Shown: piece after piece, positions 33,534 to 44,599 of the stretch
Position numbering within the stretch: the first letter of the stretch is position 1
Layout: every line of letters begins with the position of its first letter
NCBI GenBank assembly: GCA_003254905.1
Contig: QANU01094686.1
Coordinates: 435,849-499,848, forward strand
Direction: 5' to 3'
From: Nissolia schottii
Lineage: Eukaryota; Streptophyta; Magnoliopsida; Fabales; Fabaceae
Length of the DNA stretch: 64,000 bases
Program-made: the position numbers and the translations under genes
The notes under the pieces: generated by a model
The model's database searches: none
What the model was told of the DNA's origin: nothing
What the model saw: only the letters and a program-made list of their open reading frames with translations

Positions 33534-36500
33534 TTATTGTGCATCATTTGAACTTTGTTCTCCCTTGCTGCTGCTCAATTCAGTGTTATTTGTGGGACTC
33601 TCAACTGATGAATTTGATAAACTTGACTGATCGGTGCTTTTGCTTTCAGATTCCTTTTCAGTTGAACCTTCCATCAAAGAGTCTATGGCAAGCTTGCCAG
33701 AATAAAGGAATAAACCAACTGAGTTGATGCCAAAAACAAATGTCGCAAGGTAGCACAAGCCATTCACTATTGTCCTGTGAAAAATTGATTGATCACTGTT
33801 AGAGGCTTCAATAAATGAAGAGCAAGGCCCAAGTTAGATAAGAGATTGAAGCTACCTTATGGTGATGGTTATCTGGCGGACCTGAAAAAGCATACCATTT
33901 CAGTGTCAGACCATCTTGGGCAAGCAGGAAAATGTGGCGAGTGTCAATGCATTAAGAACTAAAAGAACTGTTCTGTTGCCATTTTATCTCCTCTATTAAT
34001 TCAATAAAATGCTTTCTATCAATTCTATCATTGTGACAAAATTGCAATTCCATGAATGACATATGAAAATCCAAGGTAAAAGTTTATGCTTCTTTTGAAC
34101 ATAGAGAAATTACAATTTCTTCTTTGCCAGAACAATGCAAAACTGATGCCCATGATATCTAATATAATTCCATAATTAGCACGTGCTCTAAAGTTCACGA
34201 GTTAATGCCTGCGCATAGATGCATGCACAAGAGATACAACCACCTTACGATGAACATAACAGCAGGCAGACTTGCAAAAGCTGATAATTGTAAAATTTTA
34301 TTTTTAACAGTTTCTCCCAGCTGCATTTCTGCGGCTGCTTGTGAAGTTCTGAAGATCAACACACAACTGAATTAAAGGTATGTATTTAACTATCAGGCTT
34401 TTCTCGTAACACTATGTTGGATGAGAAAACAGGATTATGCAGTCCCAAGATTCTTGTTCTACTCACACATGTTTCACAGAGTTTCTAGGCACAACCTGGC
34501 AGTGGATTGCCTTACTAATCTTCAGTAGTTGAACTTCAGTACAAACGAATATTGTGATAATCACAGTTAAATATTCAATAGACTCATCCATGATGCAGAA
34601 AAATCATGAATGAATACAAATCAACATTAAATATCCATTTAAGAATAACGATGTTCAAAACTTGAAATTGTGTCACTGCACCAAGCAACAACTATGTATG
34701 CATGTCTTTCAACCAAATACTAGCCGGTAAGACATTAGCAGTTTCAAGACGAAGTTTTTAATCAAATATATCCAGTCGGAAACTTAATGTGTTCTTGATT
34801 GGTGAAACAACCACAAAACCCATTACAAATTTAACATCATTAATTCTATGAAAAGTAACATTCCAATTCCTAGCTGTCAGACCCCCTCTTTTTGGTTCAA
34901 TTCATCAAAGGAAATAGCCTTATCTAATTACATCTAACATGATATGCAACAAAAAGATAAGAAATCACAGACAAAAAGACATGAGATGAGACATACCGAG
35001 AAATTATCCGAAATTGCTTGGCGGTTTAGAGATGCCTCAACGGTAGTCGCAAACTTATAGAGAATAAGAGCAATAATTCCTGCTGATATTCCCCCAAGAA
35101 ATACCTGAACAGGTGAAGGTGGACCCTTAGCATCAACTGAAGCTGACCCCATAGCTTTCAAGTTCTCCAATGCTTCTTCCTTTAGTGACTTCTTCTCTCC
35201 TGAAGACCTAAATTTCTAAAACCACAAAATCCATTTCAATGAACATACAGATCAAATCCTAATAGCAGATATCACTCAAAGGAGAATTAGCTGAAGGAAT
35301 TGTTAATAGTACAAAATTAAAGGTAAAGAACCAGTAACCATTCATGTATCAGCAGTGGTCATTCAGAATGATCAATTGACTAATCAAAATGGCTAATGGC
35401 CCTTTGCATTACTTCTGTATCATTACCTGTCCTTCGCATTAATTCTCCCAAAACAAATGTGAAGAACATATAGCAACAAAGCCCAATGAACCCAATGTCA
35501 TTTATTTTTTATATAACTAAACATTCATACTTTGACTCATTGGATAATTATGAACATTATCCCAACAAAAATTGAATAATTCAAGAGTAGCAGTAGCACA
35601 ACATGAATTATGACACCATATATGCAATCAAACAACCTTAAAAAGAAAAAAGAGAACCATTTTTCTTATCCAACACACTCTGCACATGAACCTTATACAA
35701 TAAATTCATGCTTTGAACTCATTGGGTTATTATGCACATCAATCCTAACACAAATTGAAATTCAAGAGCAGCAGCAACAGAACATGAATTATGACAAGAG
35801 CAATGCTGCATTTGACACAAATCATACTATGGTTCACTTATTCATCTAAAAGTCAATAACTATGCCACATCACTCTGGCAATTAAATTCTCGCAAACCAT
35901 CTAGGTTTCAGACATGTTTTTATGACAATTATATATAACCAACAACAACCAAGTCTTGTGTCACTGTACGCGACTACACGAATTGAACGTGTCATAGTAA
36001 ACCATGTCCGTTGTCAAATCATTACATATTATATATAAGGATTTAACTTCGACGCACATTCAACCATGTCTTCTAACATTAGCAAAATTGCTTGACTCAT
36101 GTACCCACCTTGAAATGTCTCTCACAATTGACAGTGTAAAATTAATGTCTACAACCAAACGCGGTTTTCTTAAACATAAAAAAGGGAACTTTGTTTTCTT
36201 ATACACATGGATATGAATGATGATCCCAAAAAAACTGAAGCTTTGAATGAGAAAGAGAAGAAAAGTGGGTACCAATTCCTTAGCGCGTTTGGCCCGGCGG
36301 CGGAGGGCGCGAAAGAGGAAGACGGAGATGGCACCGGTGAGGAGGAGGCTGGAAGCGACCTGGATTGGGGAGGGGTCGTCGTCGGTGGCGAAAACGGAGG
36401 GAGTGGAGGAGAACGGGAGCTCGATGGGACCATCGTCCCCCGTTGCGGCGGTGGTGAGTTCCGCGGCGAGGTGGGTGAGCCATGCCCACGAGGAAGCTTC

Positions 36501-36659
36501 TGGAGGAAAGGCTGAAACAGAGTGGAGAATAGTGGGTTTGTGGGGGAAAGTGGGAGAAGGGAAGGAGAGAGAGGGCTTGTGGTTGGTGGGTGAGAGAGGG
36601 ATGGGGGAGAAGAGAAGGTGGCGGTGAGAGTGAGAGTGAGAGTGAGAGTGGAGCAACAT
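33534..36659 (-). CDS. DUF3082 membrane protein, probably chloroplast
   Basis: Four exons on the minus strand: 36659-36273, 35215-34997, 33881-33856 (only 26 nt) and 33774-33534. They total 873 nt, a 290-residue protein with matched phases. The first about 60 residues are rich in His, Ser, Pro and Thr (start MLLHSHSHSHSHRH), consistent with a plastid transit peptide. Hydrophobic segments follow: SSLLLTGAISVFLFRALRRR at the end of exon 1, QVFLGGISAGIIALILYKFA in exon 2, and NGLCYLATFVFGINSVGLFL in exon 4. The micro-exon encodes VRQITITI. The tail is hydrophilic and Ser/Glu/Asn-rich. DUF3082 is shared by plants and cyanobacteria, with no known biochemical role. Intron 1 holds a tandem duplication at 35520-35800. 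From memory it is close to Arabidopsis At3g15110. Confidence 0.9.
35515..35800. repeat. ~180-bp spaced duplication in DUF3082 intron 1
   Basis: Two related copies of about 100 bp, at about 35515-35614 and 35694-35799, share ATTCATRCTTTGA, CTCATTGG, AAATTGAA, ATTCAAGAGYAGCAG and ACATGAATTATGACA. The spacing of about 180 bp suggests an old tandem duplication in the intron. Confidence 0.7.
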
Positions 36660-36824
36660 TGGTGATTAGATGAATGGTTGCTACTCTTGGTGGGAAATGC
36701 AAGCATGTCATTCCCCCCCATATCCATTACAAACTTTCAGATTCTTTCTCTCTCCCCCACCCCCNCTTTTTTTTGTTTTATCTTTTTGTAATTATGAAAG
36801 AAAAATAAGGAATAGTTAAGCGTG

Positions 36825-37750
36825 GAGTAGTCCTTCAAATTCATTTTCAAGGTTAATATCAATGAGCTTGTTCTCAAAACCATAAAAAATATCAAATTTG
36901 TCCATTAAGTTACCAAAAGTTTGTTACATTTTTCTTTCTCAGAGATTAATTTGATTCGCTTTTGACAACTTTAAGATTGTGTTTGGATAAAGCAATTTTA
37001 AATTCAAGAAATTTGAAATGTAAGGGAATTTAAATAATTCAATTGAATTCTCTTCATTTTAAAGATTTATAGTTTGGATAAAATCATTAAATTACATCAT
37101 CTACAAAATATTTTGTTTGGATAATGAAATTGTATTTACCTAAGGGTCCCAACCGGCAACCAAGTGAGGTTCGGTTGGCAACCAATGGGGCACGACTAGT
37201 GACCGGTGGGGTTCGCCTGGCAGCTGGCAGTGGCAAGCTGGCGTTGGGCAATTGCCGACTAGTGTTGGGCGATTTTCGGCCGATGATCGGCGGTCCAACG
37301 GTGGCTGACCGGAGATCGGAGGTGGTTGACTGGAGATCAATGGTGGCTGGCTGGAGATTGATAGTGGCCGGCTGGCATTCGGTGTTTGCCGAAAGGCGTT
37401 CGACGTTTGGTGGTGGTTAACCGACTATGAACAATGAGTAGTAGCGATGAATGGTGGTAGAATTAGAAGATGAGAGAGTCAAGACAATGAGTAGAGATAA
37501 AGAGTAAATTGAAATTCACTCTTTTAAAGTATATGAAATACCTCAAAAAATATTTGAAATTTTGAAATTTCTCTAATTTGGTATCAAAACATTGAACTTT
37601 GTAGCAAATCAATTGAAATCCTCTAAAAAAGATTACACTACCCTAAAAAAAACATCCAAACACAACCTAAGACGAATTTAGTATTTTTCATAAATCGAGG
37701 ACGAACTTGACTGACGCCAACTTTGAGAACAAATTTGAAGGTTTACTCGT
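36825..37750. mobile_element. MITE-like repeat holding a second inserted repeat
   Basis: Outer arms: CCTTCAAATTCATTTTCAAG near 36832 and, reversed, CCTTCAAATTTGTTCTCAAA from about 37741. Inside it, at about 36970-37675, another element has ends GATTGTGTTTGGAT and, reversed, GGTTGTGTTTGGAT, the style of PIF/Harbinger MITEs. Its core at 37145-37430 is unusually GC-rich and made of imperfect GGTGGCTG(A/G)CTGGAGAT-like units. A 98-codon frame in that core is a repeat product, not a gene. Target duplications are not clear. Confidence 0.55.
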
Positions 37751-37839
37751 TAACCACTAGGTCTAATATAATTGATAACTATATGAATTTCTTGAGCATC
37801 TAGCTAGAGATTCAATCCATGATAATGTATATGGAAAGG

Positions 37840-38226
37840 GTTTCGTGACTGTAATATATTATTGGGATTTCCGTTGATTAATCTCTAATTATAGAATAAG
37901 TTAAAACAAGTCTCTAAAAATATATAAACTTTGTTATAATTAAGTTTAGACAGATATGTAAGATTAGCATTAGCTTATTCTTAGTAATTTTGTTATTCTA
38001 TATATATTTGCTGATGTAGGTAATAATGAAATAATAGAAATCAAATATTCTTTTCCTATTTTTCTTCTTAGTATCAGAGCCGAGTTCTTTTTTTTTAAAC
38101 CTAGATTTTTTTTTGTCCTTCTTCAACTTATGTGAGGAGACAAATGTACTCCTGTTATTGTTCAATCTGGTAATATTTTTAATGCAGGAATCATTCTCAC
38201 TGAATCAAATTATTGTATTTGGCCAT
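37840..38226 (+). mobile_element. 5' fragment of a Ty1/copia element
   Basis: An AT-rich, LTR-like stretch ends in ATTTTTCTTCTTA at about 38070, directly followed by GTATCAGAGCC, a copia primer-binding site for initiator-Met tRNA. About 90 bases on, a frame reads SGNIFNAGIILTESNYCIWP, like the start of copia Gag (a ...L...NY..W pattern). The element is cut off at 38227 by a repeat starting TGTAACACCC. LTR start not located. Confidence 0.55.
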
Positions 38227-40533
38227 TGTAACACCCTGAATTTATGATAGTAACTGGTTCATTAATTATGATTACTAGATTAGGGATTTACTCTAGACTT
38301 TAGAAATGGCTTATATGAGCCAAATAACTCCATATTTGGTTTCTTAAAATACGAGTCTCATGCTACTTAACATTTCTACATTTTAGAACCAATGAAAAAT
38401 TTTATGCTACAGTAAAAAAAATTTATTGTAAAATTTTACGATAAGGTAAAAAGTACTTACAATAAGGCAAACTCTACAATTATCAAGAAGGTCTTTAACC
38501 GAAACAATTATGTCTCAAAAATGATTTTCCTTTTTACATTAAAATCCATATTAGTTACTAAACTTTTCTGCTGTAAAAAAATTCATTACTACATAGTTAA
38601 AAAAATTGTTATTAAGGGATTGAAATTAGTTACAGAACATTTTTACGAATATGATACATAGGATACTTCCTTAGTGAAAACATTTTTAACTACACATCCG
38701 GTTATTTTATTGTTCTTAAGTAAATTACTTTGGTAAATTGGGCCTTTTATAGTGCTGGAGTAATTTGATTATATCTTGAGTTCTGGATGTCCAATTGGCG
38801 ATCATGTTATATTGTTGGAAAGCTAAGTTAAAGGGCTACAATTGTTTTGAAGACACCGGTGAATTATCTCACCATCTTCATGCCCATTTTGTCATCACAA
38901 ACTCGCAGTTTAGACACATACACTTCGTCAAATTATTGTTCTTCCTCCCAAGTCAACAATGACAACCATAACCTCTCTCACAAACTTGAAAAATTTTGGA
39001 CACCCTTACTCCATTTACCACCACCTCCATAACTTTTCACCAATAAGAATTCATCTTAACATCACTAATTTAGACTTTTAGACTTTATAATTACTCATGT
39101 CTTACACATGCAAAGTCACCTTTAAAAATAAAGACCATGTGCTAAAATTCTTCCTTTCCTCTTGGCCTATAAATATGGCCTTTATTCTAGCATTTTAAGT
39201 GCACCATTGCTTAGCTTTGCATGCACTCTATAATCTCCCTTAAGTTCTTATCATATTTCTCTAGCCTTAGAGAGCACAAACTCTCCAATTTTTCAAGTTC
39301 TTGGCCAAACCATCAAGGAACCTTAGCAATGAGGAATTGTTCTTCCAAGTTCATCATATTCAAGCTTAATGAGTCTTAGATAAAGCTACCTTCATTAGAG
39401 TGGGTTCTTTTTATTTTTTTTTCATGATCTTTATTTTATATCCTTATAACATCTCCATGATTCTAGGTTTATAAGTGTTTTAGTTTTGATGTTAAAGTGA
39501 TAAATTTTTAGTCATAAGAAAACTAGTTTTGTAAGTATGCCTATTTTGAACTCTAAACTTACATAAAATGTGCTCCATAGTATAACATGCAATGAGTTAG
39601 AATGAGTTTTAACTAGAAATTGCTAGAATGATTTATTACTATAACATGCAACCTATTTTCGAATTAATCATATAGAAATCTTCGGAGTTTAATCTTGGCC
39701 TTTTTGTATATTAAAGTAGACATCTTAAGCTAAATTTTGAAACCAATAACACTGCATTCCGATTTATATTTTAGGAGCAATGATCTCTCAACGTTAGAAC
39801 TGAAAACTGTTACTACATGTCGTCTATGTGCAACCCAAATTTAATTAAGATGTTTCCAACATTTAGAATTTTCCTCTTTTGCTTACTTTCTTCACTGGAC
39901 TAAAGCTAACTCTTTAACTTAAAGATCTTAAAAGGAACTGTTGAAATCGGACTTGTATGCTAGTCATAATGATCATTTGAAGTTAGGACTAAAAATAATT
40001 TTTAAAACAAAACATTGTTTTTGTTTTTGCCCTGCTTTAATTTTGTGATTGAAATCTAGAAAAAAGAAACTAATTGCATATTTGCATTCCTCATGAAAAT
40101 TCACTAGGGGTTACTTCACAAAGTTTTTCAAAATAAGAACTTAAAAAATGACCTAAAACTGTCTCATAGAACTCTATCTATCGTGCGTAGAATTAAATCA
40201 TTGTAAATAAACGATCGTGAAAGTTATCTATGAATGCCTAAATTTATGTTTATGAATGTATACTAATTATCATACTTATTATGTCATGCTTATGTTTATA
40301 TTGGTATTCTTTCATATAAGTGTGTTATTACATAAAGTGATAAGTCAAATAAAAAGCAATTAAGCCTAAAATCTTATATAACATACTCATGACTAAAAAA
40401 ACGCTCTTGGCTTTCCAAGATGTTGGCTATATTAGAGTGGCGATGACCACAAATTGAACTCATATCCTTTGAAAGAAAGGCATACCACTAGCAGTATGTT
40501 AAGGGTGGTCGTTTGGGCGTCATAGATGTCGAT
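38227..40533. repeat. Unclassified repeat starting TGTAACACCC, and intergenic DNA
   Basis: It begins with TGTAACACCCTGAATTTATG, the same opening word as the solo LTR at 59855, and interrupts a copia fragment. I could not find its right end (expected TGTTACA or TGTTATA plus a GCCAT duplication). The rest is AT-rich DNA without protein-like frames. Confidence 0.35.
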
Positions 40534-41620
40534 CACTACAAGAAAAATACGGATTAGCACAAAATTTAGTGAGACAAAATTTTGTCACTAATCCCTTGCT
40601 GTTTAGTGAGGAAATAACGAGGAATTAGTGACCAAATTGTAGATTCATTGCAAAAACTTAAAAAATGAGGGGCAAAAAGTTCAGCGAGCAACTAGCAACA
40701 GATTAGCGAGGGCGTGATCCTTTGCAATACATACTTCATAGCTAAAGCGGTTAGCGAGAGGAAAATCCCTCATTACTCCCTCACAAACGGTTAAAACACG
40801 TACAATGAGGAAAAATTCCCTCGCTAATCCCTTACAAACTCTTCAATTAAACTAAATCATTCCTTATCCTTTCAGTGAGGAATTAATTCGTCGCCGATTC
40901 CTCACTAAACCTTTAACGTTTCACTTTTTTTAATTAATGAGGAATTGTTCCCTCGCAACTTCCTCACAACCTTTCAACATAATTTAGCAAAAAAATTTAT
41001 TTCCTCGCTCTTCCCTCTCAAAAAGCACAATTTAAACAAAATCACTCACCCTATTTTAGCAAGGGATAAGTCCCTCGCTTCTCCCTCACCAACCTTTTTA
41101 CATTTCACTTTGTTGTTTAGTGAGAGACTATTTTCTCGCTAATCCCTTGTGACTCTCCTTAACTAAACTAAATCATTCACCCCTCTTTTTGTGAGGGATA
41201 AATCCCTCATTGATCGCCCACTAAACTTTTAAAATTTCACTTCCATTTTAGATAGCGATTGATCCCTCGCTAATCACTCATGACTCTCTTTAACTAAACT
41301 AAATCAATCACTCCCTTTTAGAGAGGGATAAATCCCTCATTAATCTCTCGCTAAACATTTTAGATTTCACTATTTTGTTTAGCGAGAGATTGCTCCCTCA
41401 TTAATTTCTCACGACTCTCTTCAACTAAACTAAATCATTTAGATCTCTTTTTGTGAGGAATAAATCCCTCTTTGATTTCTCGCTAAATTTTAACATTTCA
41501 CTTTCGTTTTTGCGAATAATTCTTTTCTTGTAAATTCCTCACAATCTGTCAATATAATTTAGCGAGAAAATGGTCTCTCACTATTCCCTCACAACATCGA
41601 CAATTTGTCAATGTACTTTA
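40534..41620. mobile_element. CACTA-type transposon terminus with subterminal repeat array
   Basis: It starts CACTACAAGAAAAATAC, the classic end of plant CACTA (En/Spm) elements. Behind it lies about 1 kb of diverged tandem repeats. Clear unit starts (AACTAAACTAAATCA) are at 41161, 41292 and 41423, a period of 131 bp, with a related start near 40843. Each unit carries GAGGGATAAATCCCTC-like inverted motifs and reverse-oriented copies (TAGCGAG..CTCGCTAA). Subterminal arrays of short motifs in both orientations are where CACTA transposases bind. No opposite end (TTCTTGTAGTG) was found, so the element is truncated or its other end is diverged. Confidence 0.7.
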
Positions 41621-41916
41621 TTATTTTTTTTGATAAAAAAAATTCAATTTTCCAATTTTTCATTATTAGAAATTTAAAATTACAGAAGTTACAAAATAAT
41701 GAGGGAAAGAGTCAAAGAACTATTAGAGACATCCATAATAATAAAATAAATAAAAATTGGTATCACCTCTTTCTACCGTTAGCCTATTCTTATTGATTTT
41801 GTCCCCCACNACACACACACTGACACATGGACACACTTTCTCCTGCCTATTTCCCATTAGCAATTCAATCATTGCAGTAATTATCCACGAGCGATTTCCA
41901 ACTCTAGCACTCGAAG

Positions 41917-42159
41917 GGTATGTTTGGATTAGTGATTTTGAAGGGAGTGGAATAGGAGGGAATCAAAAAATTGAGATGACCCCAATAAAATGATTCCACT
42001 CCCTCCCAAAATCCCATAAAAATGGGGAGTTTTAGTGGTTTTTAATGGAATGAAGTCACTCCACTGCCTTCTCAAATTATTTATCCAAACAATGGAGCCC
42101 AAAAGAATTTTATGGACTTCCATTCCACTCCCTTGCAAAACATTAATCCAAACATACCT
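41917..42159. mobile_element. MITE with 40-bp inverted ends
   Basis: A 243-bp element. Left end GGGTATGTTTGGATTAGTGA; right end, reversed, AGGTATGTTTGGATTAATGT. The arms continue through AAGGGAGTGGAAT on both sides. The GGGTnTGTTTGG style is common in PIF/Harbinger and related MITEs. Target duplication not clear (flanks CGAA and TAAA). Confidence 0.8.
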
Positions 42160-42809
42160 AAAAAGTACAACACTCTCTAGTGTTAATGTTCTCTTAAATA
42201 TTAATTATTAAGTTAAAAAGTACTAAACATTTGTCTATGTTGAATCTAAATGCAATGCTGTATAAGCATAACATTTTCTTCATACCATTATTGGAGATTA
42301 AGGCAATGAACTAATTATTGGTGTAGTGTTCTGTTCCCTGCGGCTTCAGTGATGAATGGCTGTTGAGTTCTGTAAATATGTTCATACTTCAGGACATTGG
42401 CTTTTGGAGATGCCCCACATCCATTACACAGTTTTGAGATTTTTCTTTTAATTACGAGATAACCATACCCATATTTTAGTAGGCATAAAAACAAGAGTTG
42501 ATTACAGTTATCAAGTTTCAAAGGGCAACCTAATCTTTATGTTTAAAAAAGGCAAATCACTAGTAAATAAAATTTAATTTTCCAATTAGTAACTTGATTA
42601 GAGAGCTTACTGCAAAATGACCACATAGTGTGTGTACATCAGAATCAAATGATTTATTGCAAAATGAATAGCAAAAATTATTTTATTCCCTTGCTTCCAG
42701 GCAATTTTACAAAGAATGATCAATACAACAAAGTGTCATCATAACAACCCTTGTGTTCAACACTTTCAGTATAATCAAATGTCAGAAAAATCATAGGCAT
42801 TATTTCTTT
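42160..42809. other. Intergenic DNA and 3' UTR of the DUF1685 gene
   Basis: AT-rich, no protein-like frame. The 100 bases nearest 42809 are the likely 3' UTR of the minus-strand gene. Confidence 0.35.
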
Positions 42810-44520
42810 TCAGCATTCTTGGTGCACATTTGATGCCACAGCTCTAGCCCAAAACTTGATCTGCTCCTTCATATCAGAAGCTGAATATTTCTTTGGGGCC
42901 CAATTTGATATTATTGGAGGAGGAGGAGGAGGAAGTGGAGGACCACAACTTTGGACCAGCCATGCCTCAGATAGATAAGGCCCTCTTGCTGCCTTATCCT
43001 CTTCTGTCTCTTCCCTGTTCTTATCTTGCAAGCCAGGGATTATGCTTGCCAAACTTGGGCTTAAGGCCTCTTTCTCAAATGAGAATCCCAAATCCTTGAA
43101 CCCTTGAACCTCTTCCAGTTCAAGGTCACTTAGGCTTCTCCTCATTGTCTTTTGATTTAGGTACCTTATCCTCATCTCCTTAATGCCTTGTGTGCTTGTG
43201 CTTTCAACCTCAATGTTGTTGTTTCTAGCTGGTCTATATCTTGGAATGCTACAACTCTGTGATTCATGTGTTGCCAAATCATAAAATAAACATAAGAATT
43301 TGGATTCACAAAGTTCAATTCTATCTGAATTTGGCAGTGTGTGTATATTTTAAACTAATTGTATTTTTACCAAAAAGTAGCATTTAAGCAGCATCTAGCA
43401 TATGCTGCTTGTCCTTTCTAATTGTATGATTTTTCAAGAGTAAACCTTCATAACGTGTCAACCAAATTTGTGAGAGTAAACCTTCATAACCCCTTTTGAC
43501 AATCGGACGAATTTGGCGCTTTCTATAGCTTGAGAACAAAGTTGACCGATACTGCCAATCCTAAAGACGAACTTGAAGGTTTATTCGATTTTCCATTATG
43601 CCAAAATCTTTTGGCATTATGGGCCATTTGAAAGAAAAAAAAAAACCTGCAATTTGTACTATTTCTTGCTGCTGTCCATACTAAATCAATCATAAGTTCT
43701 TGGATGTGAATGACTTTAAACTGCGGCCACCGGTCTTGGATGTGGATGCGTTGTGATTACTATGATTGCGAAAAATTATGGGAAAATGCAGGTTTTGCAG
43801 CCGCAATTGTTGCTATGATGTGGTTGTGAAGATTACCGCAACAGCAACATTGTAGCCGCAATTGCAGTGACATAATCTAATGCACTTGAATTATAAATGA
43901 AGGGAAAAAAAAAAAAAGAGTCTATTAACTAGATCTCATTGCAAAAGCATATATAATCATAGTACCTTATAGGTTTGCCTTGGTGGCAGGATGTCAACAT
44001 GTGTAGGTGTTGATGGCTGCTTGTGAGATCTTCCATTTCTGTGATCACTTTCTTGGAACTTTTCTTCTCTCCCTATAGATGGAGGCAGAGATGGTGTCCT
44101 AAGAAGCTTGCTCTTCCTCCTTCTACTACTACTACTACTACTACACTCACTTCTATGATGGTGATTCCCTTTCACCAATTTGCTCCTTGTTGAAGAACTG
44201 CTTCCTTCTCTATCTCTAAGTGGTGGCATGGATGGTGCTCCTTGAATCTTCTTGGCATGAACAGAATCACCATTTTTTTGTGGTTCCTTCACCAAGAAAT
44301 CAGGGCTGATTAGCCCTGTGGAAGAAGGGTAAGGATCAGAATAACACCTTGACATCTTTGGTCTAGTTATATTCAACATGTTCTCAAAGAACCAACACTC
44401 CTCAAGAAGATCCATTGCCTCCACTTTCTCGTCTTCTTTGTAAAAAGAAGATTCACAAGAGGAGTTGTTGTTGTTGCTGTTGTTGTTGTTATCAACTACT
44501 GGCTCCATTTGGTTTCCCAC
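42810..44520 (-). CDS. DUF1685 family protein
   Basis: Two exons on the minus strand, 44520-43966 and 43256-42810, joined in phase 0, giving 333 residues. The start MGNQMEPVV lies about 45 bases below a TATATATAA stretch. Exon 1 begins with an Asn run, then EAMDLLEECWFFENML and RCYSDPYPSS; the middle is Ser/Arg-rich and basic (SSSSSSRRRKSKLLRTPSLP). Exon 2 carries the DUF1685 signature: MRRSLSDLELEEVQGFKDLG, then FSFEKEALSPSLASIIPGLQ, a Pro run, and a C-terminal helix SDMKEQIKFWARAVASNV. The family is plant-specific with no established function. The RSxSDLE and SDP sites are possible phosphorylation sites (inference). The intron (709 bp) contains a small MITE. Confidence 0.9.
43440..43595. 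mobile_element. Small MITE-like repeat in the DUF1685 intron
   Basis: Left AGAGTAAACCTTCATAAC (repeated again about 35 bp on) and right end, reversed, CGAATAAACCTTCAAGTTCG. It is related to the outer repeat at 36825-37750, which also ends in GTAAACCTTCAAA, so two copies of the same family lie 6 kb apart. Confidence 0.5.
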
Positions 44521-44565
44521 TTTCCAAACTTTTTTTTTGTTACGCCCCTTTATGTGTGCTTAATT

Positions 44566-44577
44566 TATTATATATAC
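44566..44577 (-). promoter_or_regulatory. Candidate TATA box of the DUF1685 gene
   Basis: On the minus strand it reads AGTATATATAATAAA, with the TATATATAA part about 47-57 bases upstream of the start codon. That would leave a 5' leader of only about 20 bases, which is short, so the true promoter may lie further upstream. Confidence 0.35.
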
Positions 44578-44599
44578 TAAAGTCTAAAGGGTTTCTATA

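Noticed and set aside
36207..36627. Plus-strand frames of 102 and 126 codons
   Set aside because: Antisense to exon 1 of the DUF3082 gene, whose four exons join in phase.
37124..37420. 98-codon frame with repeated GG-rich residues
   Set aside because: It follows a GC-rich minisatellite within a nested MITE.
40534..42328. TGTAGTG near 42322-42328 as the right end of the CACTA element
   Set aside because: The preceding bases do not match TTTTTCTTGTAGTG and the flanking 3 bp do not match GAT at 40531-40533.
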